Below are positions 6,115-14,109 of a stretch of 22,968 bases of DNA, in pieces (position 1 is the stretch's first letter; each line of letters starts with the position of its first letter). The stretch covers positions 1 through 22,968 of the forward strand of contig MZGO01000005.1 of the NCBI GenBank assembly GCA_002084985.1, given 5' to 3'. The notes beneath the pieces are model-generated. The model ran no database searches. It saw only the letters and a list, made by a program, of their open reading frames with translations, and had not been told where the DNA came from. This DNA comes from Thermotoga sp. 4484_232 (lineage in GTDB: Bacteria; Thermotogota; Thermotogae; Thermotogales; Thermotogaceae). Made by a program: the position numbers and the translations under genes.

Positions 6115-8732
6115 GGTATATGAGTTCGGATGATATAAGGAGATCTTTCCTCGAATTTTTCGAGAAAAAAGGACATAAGATCCTTCCGAGTGCTTCCCTT
6201 ATACCGGATGATCCTCAACTTCTATTCACAGTTGCTGGTATGGTACCTTTCAAACCCATATTTTGGGGAAAAGTGGAACCGGTTTACACCCGGATAGCAA
6301 CCTGCCAGAAATGTTTGAGAACCGTTGATATAGAGAATGTTGGGAAAACCCCAAGGCACCACACTTTTTTCGAAATGCTTGGAAATTTCTCCTTCGGTGA
6401 TTATTTCAAAGAGGAAGCCATAACATGGGCCTGGGAGTACGTAACTTGGGTTCTAGGAGTTCCCGAAGAAAAACTGTGGATATCGGTTTACGAAGAAGAT
6501 GAAGAAGCTTACAGGATCTGGAGAGAGGTCGTTGGTGTTCCATCTAGCAGAATTGTGAAAATGGGAAAAGAAGACAATTTCTGGGGGCCAGCGGGACCTA
6601 CCGGTCCCTGTGGGCCCGATACTGAGATATTCTATGACACAGGCATGAATGAGGGATGCCCTGAGGGGGAGGAATGCACTCCTGCGAATTCTGAAGGGAG
6701 ATTCGTTGAGATATGGAACCTTGTTTTCACAGAATACTACCAGGATGAGAAAGGGAAGCTTCATCCACTTCCAAGGAAGAATATAGACACAGGGGCAGGC
6801 CTCGAAAGGATCGCTGCGATGATGCAGGGAGTGTACAGTAACTTCGAGACGGATCTTTTCAAACCAATCATAGGAGAGATTGAAAATGCAACAGGCGTTC
6901 AATATGGTCGAAGCAAAGAAAACGACATCTCCATAAGAGTCATCGCAGATCACATAAGAGCCATCACGTTTTTAATAAGTGATGGAGTTTTCCCATCGAA
7001 CGAGGGAAGGGGATATGTGCTCAGAAGGATAATAAGGAGAGCCCTAAGGCATGGTGTGCTTCTCGGTATGAAAGGACCCTTCCTTTACAAACTGGTATCA
7101 GCGGTCGTTGAAAAAATGGGAAAGGTATACAGAGAAATCGTGGAAAAGAAGGAGCTGGTGAAAGAAGTTTTGAAGGAGGAAGAGGAAAGATTCCTGAAGA
7201 CAGTGGAGCAGGGTTTGAACATTCTGGAAAAGATTATAGAAAGGTGTGAGGGTGTGATTTCAGGGGCAGATGCTTTCAAGTTATACGACACTTATGGTTT
7301 CCCCCTTGAACTCACGATGGAAATAGCGAAAGAAAGAAAGGTGAATGTAGATGTGGAAGGTTTTGAAAAGCTTATGAAAGAGCAAAAACAAAGAGCAAGA
7401 AAAGCTTTGGGAACAAGGGAGTTCTTCAAGAAAAGCGAGGTTTTCGATTATATTTCGAAAGAAGTGAAAACCGTTTTCACCGGCTATGAAAGATTGGAGG
7501 ATGAAGGAAATGTATTCTATGTCCTGAGAGAAGGGGATATCGTGAATTCCCTTGAAGAAGGAGAAGAAGGAGAAGTCGTGATAGATAAAACGCCTTTCTA
7601 TGCAGAAAAAGGAGGACAGGTCGCGGATACTGGAGAATTAAAGTGGAATGGCGGGAAAGCTCGTGTTGTGGACACCTTCGAGGCGGTAGAAGGTTTGATA
7701 GTTCACAGGGTGGTTGTGAATGAGGGTATCTTGAGGCCGAAAATAAAGGTAAAGCTCGTAGTGGATGAAGAGAGAAGAAAAGCTATCATGAGGAATCATA
7801 CAGCCACACATCTTCTTCACGCGGCCCTGAGAAAAGTATTGGGAGAGCACGTGAAACAATCCGGATCCCTTGTTGAACCTTCTCGTCTAAGATTCGATTT
7901 CACACACTATAAGGCGTTATCTCCAGATGAGCTGGAGAGGGTAGAGGACATGGTGAACGATGTTATAATGCGTGCAATACCGGTTGAAGTTGAGTACAAA
8001 AGTTACGATGAAGCTGTTAAGGAAGGAGCAATCGCCTTGTTCAGCGAAAAGTATGGTGATGTCGTCAGAGTAGTGAAAATAGATGATTTCAGTGAGGAAT
8101 TATGTGGAGGAACCCACGTTTCGAACACAGGAGAAATAGGCCTTTTCAGGATACTCTCAGAAAGTTCCATATCCGCTGGCGTTAGGAGAATAGAAGCTAC
8201 CACCGGATTCAACGTTCTGAGAATTCTGCGGAGAGAGAATACCCTTTTGGACGAACTCAGAAGAATATTGGAAGCCAGTGAAGATCAATTGATAGATAAG
8301 GTTAAAAGTATGAAGGAAGAGGTCAAGAGGTTGGAAAAGAAGGTGAAGGACATATTGTCAGGAAAGGTATCAACAAGGGTGGAAGACGTTGTGAAGAACA
8401 AAAGGGAGATAAATGGTATACCGGTGTTCTATGAAATCTTTGAAGATGTTCCCATAGAATCCTTGAGAAACTTGGCCGATAACGTGGCAAAGGCTGTGAG
8501 AGATGGTGTGATCATACTGTTTTCGAAATCTCGAGGGAGAGTCTCGGTGATCATCAAAGTGTCTGGAAGCGCGAGAGAAAAGTTAAAAGCCAAAGATGTA
8601 GCCCAAAGAATCGCCAGATTCTTGGAAGGAGGAGGGGGAGGTAGAGAGGACTTCGCGCAAGCCGGGGGTAAAAAGCCTGAGAACATAATGAAGATCATGG
8701 AGAATCTCTACGATATTATCACCGGCAGGTGA
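6111..8732 (+). CDS. alaS: Alanyl-tRNA synthetase
   Basis: 873 aa, full family length; charges tRNA-Ala and hydrolyses mischarged Ser/Gly-tRNA. The class II catalytic core is at the N-terminus ([32 protein letters not shown]). The editing domain carries the zinc set HTATH (His563, His567) and CGGTH (Cys665, His669). A coiled-coil linker follows (about 740-775), then the glycine-rich C-Ala domain ([15 protein letters not shown]). GTG 6111 is used because GGAGG lies 6 nt upstream; ATG 6120 would be too far from it. A CxxC-type insertion (CPEGEEC) is visible near residue 183. It overlaps cdsA by 4 nt. Confidence 0.97.
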   Translation: MRYMSSDDIRRSFLEFFEKKGHKILPSASLIPDDPQLLFTVAGMVPFKPIFWGKVEPVYTRIATCQKCLRTVDIENVGKTPRHHTFFEMLGNFSFGDYFKEEAITWAWEYVTWVLGVPEEKLWISVYEEDEEAYRIWREVVGVPSSRIVKMGKEDNFWGPAGPTGPCGPDTEIFYDTGMNEGCPEGEECTPANSEGRFVEIWNLVFTEYYQDEKGKLHPLPRKNIDTGAGLERIAAMMQGVYSNFETDLFKPIIGEIENATGVQYGRSKENDISIRVIADHIRAITFLISDGVFPSNEGRGYVLRRIIRRALRHGVLLGMKGPFLYKLVSAVVEKMGKVYREIVEKKELVKEVLKEEEERFLKTVEQGLNILEKIIERCEGVISGADAFKLYDTYGFPLELTMEIAKERKVNVDVEGFEKLMKEQKQRARKALGTREFFKKSEVFDYISKEVKTVFTGYERLEDEGNVFYVLREGDIVNSLEEGEEGEVVIDKTPFYAEKGGQVADTGELKWNGGKARVVDTFEAVEGLIVHRVVVNEGILRPKIKVKLVVDEERRKAIMRNHTATHLLHAALRKVLGEHVKQSGSLVEPSRLRFDFTHYKALSPDELERVEDMVNDVIMRAIPVEVEYKSYDEAVKEGAIALFSEKYGDVVRVVKIDDFSEELCGGTHVSNTGEIGLFRILSESSISAGVRRIEATTGFNVLRILRRENTLLDELRRILEASEDQLIDKVKSMKEEVKRLEKKVKDILSGKVSTRVEDVVKNKREINGIPVFYEIFEDVPIESLRNLADNVAKAVRDGVIILFSKSRGRVSVIIKVSGSAREKLKAKDVAQRIARFLEGGGGGREDFAQAGGKKPENIMKIMENLYDIITGR

Positions 8733-8740
8733 CTTTTTGG

Positions 8741-9784
8741 ATGATAGCGATTGATGCTTCTGCTTTCAAGAAGATGTTGATCCTGTGTGACAAACTTTGT
8801 GGAACGGTTGAACCTTCTCTGAGATACATCAGTTTTTACCACAGAGATGGGCTCAGAATGATGACGAGTGATGGATGTGCTAGGTTAGAGATATTTGTGG
8901 GGGTCTCCAATCCCTTTTTTGGAGTTTACAACGTTCCCATAGATCTTCTGAAAGTGTTTCTATCAGACATCAAGGGAGAAGATGTTATCATGGATTTTGA
9001 AGAGCACTCCGTCATTTTCCGGACAGGTAACGAAATCATGAGGATAAAAACAAAGCCTCTGGAAAAACTACCTGAAAAAGTGGTATTTGAACGTCTCTGT
9101 TCTGTTGGGAAGAGCGATTTTGGAGATGCTGTAAATTTCACGAGTTCGATACTGGATGAAGGGGAGTTTCTTGGAATCCATTTAGAGGGAAATACGATAA
9201 TAACGTATGGTTCAACCTCTGATTTACTAGCAGTTTATTTCGTTCCCACATTCTCTAAAAACACTTTTTCTATAAGGATTCCTTACACAACCGCAAGACA
9301 CGTGTACAAATTTTTGGAACATTGTGATGATTTTGAACTCAACCTTGGAGATTTTTTTGGAGATCTGGTGATAAAACTTCAATACATGACTCTCGACATA
9401 TGCGGTGAGATGGTGCCAAGAGAAGAGATTGAAAAGTTAAAAAAAATCATCAATGAGGAATCTTTGGACAGATTGGAAGCGCGCGTTGATATCTTCTCAA
9501 GATTCATAAGGAAGGCTTCTGGTATAACCACAAGAGGTATGAGGATGGAAATTTCGAGATTTGGAGATACCCTTAGATTTTCTGCCAGAAGTCAGGGAGT
9601 TCAGTACTCAGCGGATATAATCACGAAAGAAGGAAAAGCCTTCAAGGTTTCCTTTTCACCTCATAAGATGAGAAGTGCTTTATCCAGGATGAAAACGAAA
9701 AAAGTTTATCTTGATATAACGACGAATTATCTTAGGATCTCAAATGTTTCTGGATCTAAAATCGTTTTCATACCTCTCTCATGA
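8741..9784 (+). CDS. DNA sliding clamp (DnaN/beta clamp)-like protein
   Basis: 347 aa, close to the roughly 366 aa of bacterial beta clamps. No single motif is decisive. The length, the repeating pattern of three domains of about 115 aa with alternating beta strands (LRYISFYHRDGLRMMTSDG; LEGNTIITYGSTSDLLAVYF; VYLDITTNYLRIS), and a hydrophobic C-terminal strand ending KIVFIPLS fit a divergent DnaN fold. Thermotoga has a canonical dnaN elsewhere, so this would be a second, divergent clamp. ATG 8741 follows AGGTGA, which contains the alaS stop; an alternative GTG at 8729 has no SD. The 3' end overlaps the convergent regulator gene by 17 nt. An unrelated beta-rich protein remains possible. Confidence 0.6.
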   Translation: MIAIDASAFKKMLILCDKLCGTVEPSLRYISFYHRDGLRMMTSDGCARLEIFVGVSNPFFGVYNVPIDLLKVFLSDIKGEDVIMDFEEHSVIFRTGNEIMRIKTKPLEKLPEKVVFERLCSVGKSDFGDAVNFTSSILDEGEFLGIHLEGNTIITYGSTSDLLAVYFVPTFSKNTFSIRIPYTTARHVYKFLEHCDDFELNLGDFFGDLVIKLQYMTLDICGEMVPREEIEKLKKIINEESLDRLEARVDIFSRFIRKASGITTRGMRMEISRFGDTLRFSARSQGVQYSADIITKEGKAFKVSFSPHKMRSALSRMKTKKVYLDITTNYLRISNVSGSKIVFIPLS

Positions 9785-11252
9785 TGCTTTCGTATAGAAA
9801 TTGCCTGACAAGTTCCCTTTCCTTCGCTCTCTCAAAACAATAAATGGCAGTTCTGTGACTTCTGTACCGAATACGATTCCTTATGTAAACGTCCATTAGG
9901 CTCCTGATGCGCTCATCCACCTGGAAATATCTCTCCATAAATCTTTCCCTCTCATCTTTTCTCATCATCCTTAAAAACTTTTCAACCAATTCCTTCCGGG
10001 CTTTTTCAACAGAACTTTCAAAATTTGAAATTCTCGAGAGGAATCGCAAACCCTCTGGAAATTTTGATAACCTCCTTTTCAATTCTTCAGGATTCAAATT
10101 GAAGAGTTTTGTGGCCCAGGCACCCTTTATTCTATACCGTTTTAACATGGATGAATAAACAACGAAGAATTTTTCCTTGGTAACCTCAGCACTTTTAGAG
10201 GCTTCTTCCAGCATTTTTCTGGAAAATTCCTTTAAAAACGGTTCAGGAAGATCAGGGGACCATTCCAAACCTCTTAGTAGTTTACCTATGGTTTCTCCCT
10301 TTATCCTCTTTCGATTTCCTTTTGTCACGAGATAAAGCTCTGTTCTAGAAACTCCATACATTTTTGATGTTTTATAGAAAGGCCTGAAGTTTTTTTCTAT
10401 GAAACGTCTGGTTTTCCTATCGACACGGTATTCCTTCTCTGATGGGATGAACACCTTTGCTTCTTCCACCAATCTGCTGTTCTTTGTGGTATCCAATATG
10501 TTCATAGCGGTTAAAAGTGCTTCTCTATCCTTCGTTATTTTCTGCACGTTGAACATCGTATCAAATACGTAGTAGAATCTTTCGAGGTTTTCATAACACT
10601 GTCCAACAGTATACAAGGCTTCCCTCACCAGCCTCAATGAAATCAGTGGATGGTAGTTCTTCAAGTACCAGGCTAACAAATTGTAGGAGAAGATTATGGA
10701 ATGTATCCTTTTCTCTCTCCTGGCTATCTTACAAGCCATTAAGATGTGTTTTAACCCATCCCTAGTGTCTCCTCTAGATATCAATTGTCTGCCGAGTGCC
10801 GTGTGGTAATAGATGCTCAAGGGATCTGTAAGATACAGTGAGGATCGAAACTTTCCAAAACAATTCTCAGCACTCTCCGTTCTAAGACAGAAGTTTATAA
10901 GAAAGGAAAAAACAAGTTTTCTCGCTTTTTCTGGTACATTTTCATAATTCTTTCTCAGAAAATCGTAGATCTTTTTTGCTCTCTGATAGTGCTTCATAGC
11001 CCTATGTATGTTCATCAATTCAGCCATGGCAATGTATTTTATGGTTTTACTTTTGGCAAGATCTATTGATCTCTCAAAGTCGGCCATTGCTTTTTTCCGT
11101 TCCAGATTCCATCTCCTCTTTAAACCCCTGAGAAAGTAAAAAAGTGCCAAGGAGTTACTATCCTTCTTTGCTTTCAGTTCTTCCAGAAACATATTCACAT
11201 AAGGCAGTGCAAACGAACCTTGTTTTTCCAAAATAGTTAGAATGTCACTCAT
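9768..11252 (-). CDS. TPR protein with internal XRE-like helix-turn-helix; candidate peptide-responsive regulator
   Basis: 494 aa, strongly basic. Residues about 35-245 are stacked helical pairs with TPR spacing (MADFERSIDLAKSK; KHYQRAKKIYDFLRKNY; DGLKHILMACKIARRE; SLRLVREALYTVGQCYENLE). Residues about 285-330 look like an HTH_3/XRE unit, with YGVSRTELYLVTKGN for the turn and recognition helix and then ETIGKLLRGLE. The rest is helical and charged with no family I recognise. In known RRNPP regulators the HTH precedes the TPR; here the order is reversed. No SD precedes the ATG, and a TATAAT 8 nt upstream suggests a near-leaderless mRNA. It is divergent from a secreted-peptide gene, the arrangement of a receptor beside its signal. 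Function is inferred. Confidence 0.7.
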   Translation of the reverse strand: MSDILTILEKQGSFALPYVNMFLEELKAKKDSNSLALFYFLRGLKRRWNLERKKAMADFERSIDLAKSKTIKYIAMAELMNIHRAMKHYQRAKKIYDFLRKNYENVPEKARKLVFSFLINFCLRTESAENCFGKFRSSLYLTDPLSIYYHTALGRQLISRGDTRDGLKHILMACKIARREKRIHSIIFSYNLLAWYLKNYHPLISLRLVREALYTVGQCYENLERFYYVFDTMFNVQKITKDREALLTAMNILDTTKNSRLVEEAKVFIPSEKEYRVDRKTRRFIEKNFRPFYKTSKMYGVSRTELYLVTKGNRKRIKGETIGKLLRGLEWSPDLPEPFLKEFSRKMLEEASKSAEVTKEKFFVVYSSMLKRYRIKGAWATKLFNLNPEELKRRLSKFPEGLRFLSRISNFESSVEKARKELVEKFLRMMRKDERERFMERYFQVDERIRSLMDVYIRNRIRYRSHRTAIYCFERAKERELVRQFLYESIMREV

Positions 11253-11371
11253 ACAAACGATTATAAGCTTTTAACTGTTCACTTACAACTACATTTTTAC
11301 AAAAATTCTCTCACGAATTTTTTTCATAATGTGGGAAAACCGTTTGTAAACGCTATTCCTTTTTTACAAAA
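11252..11371. promoter_or_regulatory. Repeated TTTGTAAA-type operator sites in the divergent intergenic region
   Basis: The 171-bp gap between the two divergent genes holds TTTACAAA at 11296-11303 and 11363-11370 (both within TTTTTACAAAA) and its reverse complement TTTGTAAA at 11343-11350. The last lies within the inverted repeat CGTTTGTAAACG (11341-11352). The half-form TACAAACG at 11252-11259 touches the regulator start codon, and TTACAA at 11283-11288 forms its -35. The symmetric site with extra copies near both genes suggests one regulator controlling both directions. A+T richness raises the chance level of such matches. Confidence 0.5.
11260..11288 (-). promoter_or_regulatory. Promoter of the TPR-HTH gene, probably giving a leaderless mRNA
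   Basis: Minus strand: -35 TTGTAA (11288-11283), exactly 17 bp, -10 TATAAT (11265-11260). Transcription starting 6-7 nt after the -10 would begin at or next to the ATG at 11252, and no SD exists. Confidence 0.6.
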
Positions 11372-11423
11372 GTTGATTTTCAGAATAACTGGTTAAAACT
11401 AAAACTTAAGGAGGTGATGATAC

Positions 11424-11615
11424 ATGAAGAAATTTTTAGTGCTTTTCCTTGTCGCGATACTCGTCCTACTGTCCATGATAACAGTTCCCATGTTAACAAA
11501 CAGTTTAATGTGTGATCCTGGAGACGACAGCGATGATGGTGGTGGATTCACGGACTCTGTGGAACCAGGCCCCATAGCTGGATTCGTTGTTCCAGTAACT
11601 TTCCATGTAACCTAA
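11424..11615 (+). CDS. Small secreted peptide precursor (63 aa)
   Basis: Starts behind a near-perfect SD (AAGGAGGTGATG). Residues 1-27 are a Sec-type signal: MKK, then the hydrophobic stretch FLVLFLVAILVLLSMITV. The remainder is acidic and glycine-rich (MCDPGDDSDDGGGFTDS), followed by a hydrophobic C-terminus (PGPIAGFVVPVTFHVT). A Cys at position 30 follows NSLM, which is not a convincing lipobox. I recognise no family. Position opposite a TPR-HTH gene and ahead of a second small ORF and an HD-GYP gene suggests a signalling peptide. An envelope-stress or bacteriocin-like peptide is also possible. The strong SD and signal argue that it is real. Confidence 0.7.
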   Translation: MKKFLVLFLVAILVLLSMITVPMLTNSLMCDPGDDSDDGGGFTDSVEPGPIAGFVVPVTFHVT

Positions 11616-11629
11616 GGGGGTGTGGGATT

Positions 11630-11743
11630 TTGGATCCTGTGAGAGTGAAACCCGAAGATTTGGATTGCAAGGATGACAACTGTGAGATCGAAGATAGCGA
11701 TTTTGAGCAGAAATTGCTGGATGGTTGGTCAATTTTTGATTGA
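11630..11743 (+). CDS. 37-aa acidic peptide with a CxxxxC motif (TTG start)
   Basis: An ORF starting at TTG 11630, preceded 7-10 nt upstream by GGGGGTG, encodes (M)DPVRVKPEDLDCKDDNCE and ends DGWSIFD. It has no signal sequence, two cysteines five residues apart and strong negative charge. It sits 14 nt after the secreted-peptide stop and 27 nt before the HD-GYP start, so it should share their transcript. The acidic composition echoes the middle of the preceding peptide. The product is unrecognised, and the small size and TTG start leave real doubt. Confidence 0.5.
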   Translation: MDPVRVKPEDLDCKDDNCEIEDSDFEQKLLDGWSIFD

Positions 11744-11770
11744 AAGCTGGTAAAGAGGGGAGTGGGATGA

Positions 11771-12781
11771 ATGGAAGCTGATAATATTGGTATGAGAAAA
11801 ACTAGTAAGGCATCTCTCATATTCTTCAAAAGCATCTTACAAACGATCATGAAAATGGTACCTAAGGTCAAGCGCGGAGCGATTGTTATGTTTGATGGTC
11901 AAGAGATGAATGTCGTCACAGTCATAGGATGCAATGTTGCGTTCATAAAGAAGTATCTCAACATGAAGCCACTCCCCCGGAATATCTTGAGAATCGATGA
12001 AAACTTGTTAGTTCCTTTAGGATGTGATGGAACATTTCAGGGAATGATAATTTTGGGGACATCTTTAAATGAAGGATACACTTTCGATGAAATGGATATA
12101 CAGATAATAGGAAACTTTGTGAAATTCGTGGAACATTTCTACAACACGAGAAGTGTGAAAGATGGTTTCGAAAATATGTCTCACGTCCTGGTAAAGATGC
12201 TTGAATATCACGATACCAATATAAAGGGCCATTCAGAGAGAGTGGCTTGGCTTTCCATGAAAATAGCAGAATTCATGGGAATGGATAAAGAGAGTATTTG
12301 CAAGATTTACTGGGCGGGTTACCTTCACGATGTGGGTAAAATCTTCGTGCCTCAAAGTATATTGAATAAACAAACCAAGTTGAGCTATGAGGAATACGAA
12401 GTAGTTAAGGAACATCCTGTGAAAAGTGCTGAGATCCTCACTGAAATCCTTTGTCCCGAAGAAATCATAGAGATCGTTAAATATCACCATGAAAGATGGG
12501 ATGGTAGAGGTTATCCAGAAGGTCTGAGAAATTTCGATATACCGCTGGGATCAAGGATTGTCGCTGTTGCCGATGCTTACGATGCCATGATAAGTCCAAG
12601 ATCATACAGAAAGCCTTTAAGTGTAGAGAAGGCAATAGAGGAGCTAAAATCGAACTCCAACTCTCAATTCGATCCGAACGTTGTGGAGATTTTCCTGAGA
12701 ATCATAACCTATGATCGTATACTCATGCCGTATAATTTTGGAAGTGTGAGTCTGTATCAGGAAACACCCATGACAAAATAA
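11771..12781 (+). CDS. GAF-like sensor with HD-GYP cyclic-di-GMP phosphodiesterase domain
   Basis: 336 aa, cytoplasmic (no membrane segments). Residues about 20-128 look like a GAF-type sensory domain. Residues about 140-312 are an HD-GYP domain: GHSERVAWLSMKIAEFMGM, the metal-binding HD in YLHDVGK (186-187), and HHERWDGRGYPEGL (239-252) with the GYP triad intact. Next come IPLGSRIVAVADAYDAM and YRKPLSVEKAIEEL. HD-GYP enzymes hydrolyse cyclic di-GMP (some cGAMP) and lower the signal that promotes biofilm. All catalytic positions are present, so activity is expected. It is downstream of two small peptide genes with no terminator between, and is followed by a terminator, so it is the likely output of that operon. 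Confidence 0.9.
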   Translation: MEADNIGMRKTSKASLIFFKSILQTIMKMVPKVKRGAIVMFDGQEMNVVTVIGCNVAFIKKYLNMKPLPRNILRIDENLLVPLGCDGTFQGMIILGTSLNEGYTFDEMDIQIIGNFVKFVEHFYNTRSVKDGFENMSHVLVKMLEYHDTNIKGHSERVAWLSMKIAEFMGMDKESICKIYWAGYLHDVGKIFVPQSILNKQTKLSYEEYEVVKEHPVKSAEILTEILCPEEIIEIVKYHHERWDGRGYPEGLRNFDIPLGSRIVAVADAYDAMISPRSYRKPLSVEKAIEELKSNSNSQFDPNVVEIFLRIITYDRILMPYNFGSVSLYQETPMTK

Positions 12782-12786
12782 ACATT

Positions 12787-12877
12787 CCTTCGCCTCCTCG
12801 TAACCTTGATATATTAAAATCTTTAGGCAGGTATCTGCCTTTTTCTTTTGTTCTACACTCCAACACGAGGAGGAAGG
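12787..12877. repeat. Long-spaced inverted repeat covering the SD of the next gene
   Basis: CCTCCTCGT (12793-12801) is exactly complementary to ACGAGGAGG (12865-12873), which is the SD region of the oxidoreductase gene. CCTT (12787-12790) can extend the pairing to AAGG (12874-12877) across a 2-nt bulge. The terminator hairpin lies in the loop. A transcript spanning both arms would hide the SD. Confidence 0.55.
12825..12844 (+). terminator. Rho-independent terminator after the HD-GYP gene
   Basis: AGGCAG, loop GTAT, CTGCCT, then TTTT and a T-rich run. A 6-bp stem with a U-tract 44 nt after the HD-GYP stop is a good intrinsic terminator. Confidence 0.7.
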
Positions 12878-12882
12878 ATGGA

Positions 12883-14072
12883 TTGAATCCATACAGGATA
12901 ATAATTGTTGGAGCTGGAAACAGAGGGTATGAAGTCTATGGGAGATACATTTTGAAGAACCCGAGTGTGATGAAAGCTGTTGCTGTTGCAGAACCAATTG
13001 ATGAAAGGAGAGAGCGTCTGGCCAGAGAACATCGTATATTAAAAGAACTGTGTTTCAAATCATGGGAAGAGGTCTTTGAGAGAGAAAAATTTGCTGATGG
13101 CGTTATAATAGCGACGATGGATAGAATGCACGTTGAACCTGCTGTGAAAGCTTTAGAGAAGGGGTATCACGTGCTGCTCGAAAAGCCCATAGCGGTGGAT
13201 ATCGATGGTTTGAGAAAGTTGTTTCATTCCGCAAAAGAAGCGAAATCCTCCGTTACAGTCGCTCACGTTTTGAGATACACTCCCTTTTTCAGGAAGATAA
13301 AAGAATCTCTACATCATATAGGGAAGATCGTGGGGATAAACCTCGTTGAGAACGTGGGATACTTTCATTTTGCGCACAGTTTCGTAAGGGGTAACTGGAG
13401 AAATTCTGAAACTTCCGCCCCTTCGATTCTGGCCAAGAGCTGTCACGATATGGATATACTCTACTGGCTCGTTGAGAGCAACGCAAAGACGATTTCATCT
13501 TTTGGAAGCCTTGTTCACTTCAAATCGGAAAATTCTCCGAAAAACTCACCGGAGAGATGCATATACGGCTGTCCTGTGGAAGATGATTGCCCGTATGACG
13601 CCAAGAAGATATATCTCACCGACTACACAGGTTGGCCTGTTTCCGTTATATCACTTGACATGTCTCTTCCCTCAAGAATAAAATCCCTTCAAGATGGACC
13701 ATACGGTAGGTGCGTTTACAAATGCGACAACAACGTTGCCGATCATCAGATAGTGAACATATTGTTTGAAAATGGTGTGTTTGCTTCATTCACCATGACG
13801 GCTTTCACAAGCAGGATCACCAGAATCATATACATATACGGAACACACGGTGAGATCTTTGGAGATTTGGAGAAGGGGTTGATTAAGATATTCAAATTTG
13901 GAGGAGAAGAGATAACGATGAATGTTAATTGAATGGAGAGAAGAAAGAACCTCTGACATCCATTGAAGCTTCTGTGGAGAGTCACATAATGGCACTGGCC
14001 GCTGAGGAATCGAGAAAGAATGGTGGAAAACCAATAGAACTGAGAACTCTCAGATCGCAGGTTTTGAATTGA
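12883..14072 (+). pseudogene. Frameshifted Gfo/Idh/MocA-family oxidoreductase
   Basis: Starts at TTG 12883 after GAGGAGGAAGG; no in-frame ATG works. Residues 3-120 are a Rossmann domain (IIIVGAGNRG; VIIATMDRMHVEPAV; LLEKPIAVD with the catalytic EKP lysine). The C-terminal half has DMDILYWL and a cysteine cluster (CIYGCPVEDDCPYDAKK, GRCVYKC) seen in one branch of these NAD(P)-dependent sugar dehydrogenases. The frame stops at 13930-13932 after EEITMNVN. A different frame then continues as NGEKKEPLTSIEASVESH to the stop at 14070-14072, which is the usual family C-terminus. The segment normally between them (a GGGD-type region) is missing, so an out-of-frame deletion is likely. It may survive as a 349-aa product without its final strands. 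Confidence 0.8.
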
Positions 14073-14075
14073 TCG

Positions 14076-14094
14076 GAAAGATCCATAATCTTTC
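14076..14094. repeat. Hairpin upstream of sufC
   Basis: GAAAGAT, loop CCATA, ATCTTTC: a 7-bp stem between the oxidoreductase remnant and the sufC SD (GAGGTG). No T-tract follows, so it is not a typical terminator. It could be an operator or an mRNA 5' structure. Confidence 0.35.
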
Positions 14095-14109
14095 GAACGA
14101 GGTGTTAGC

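Noticed and set aside
6453..6953. 166-aa minus-strand open frame inside alaS
   Set aside because: It lies wholly within a highly conserved synthetase gene, with no SD and no domain.
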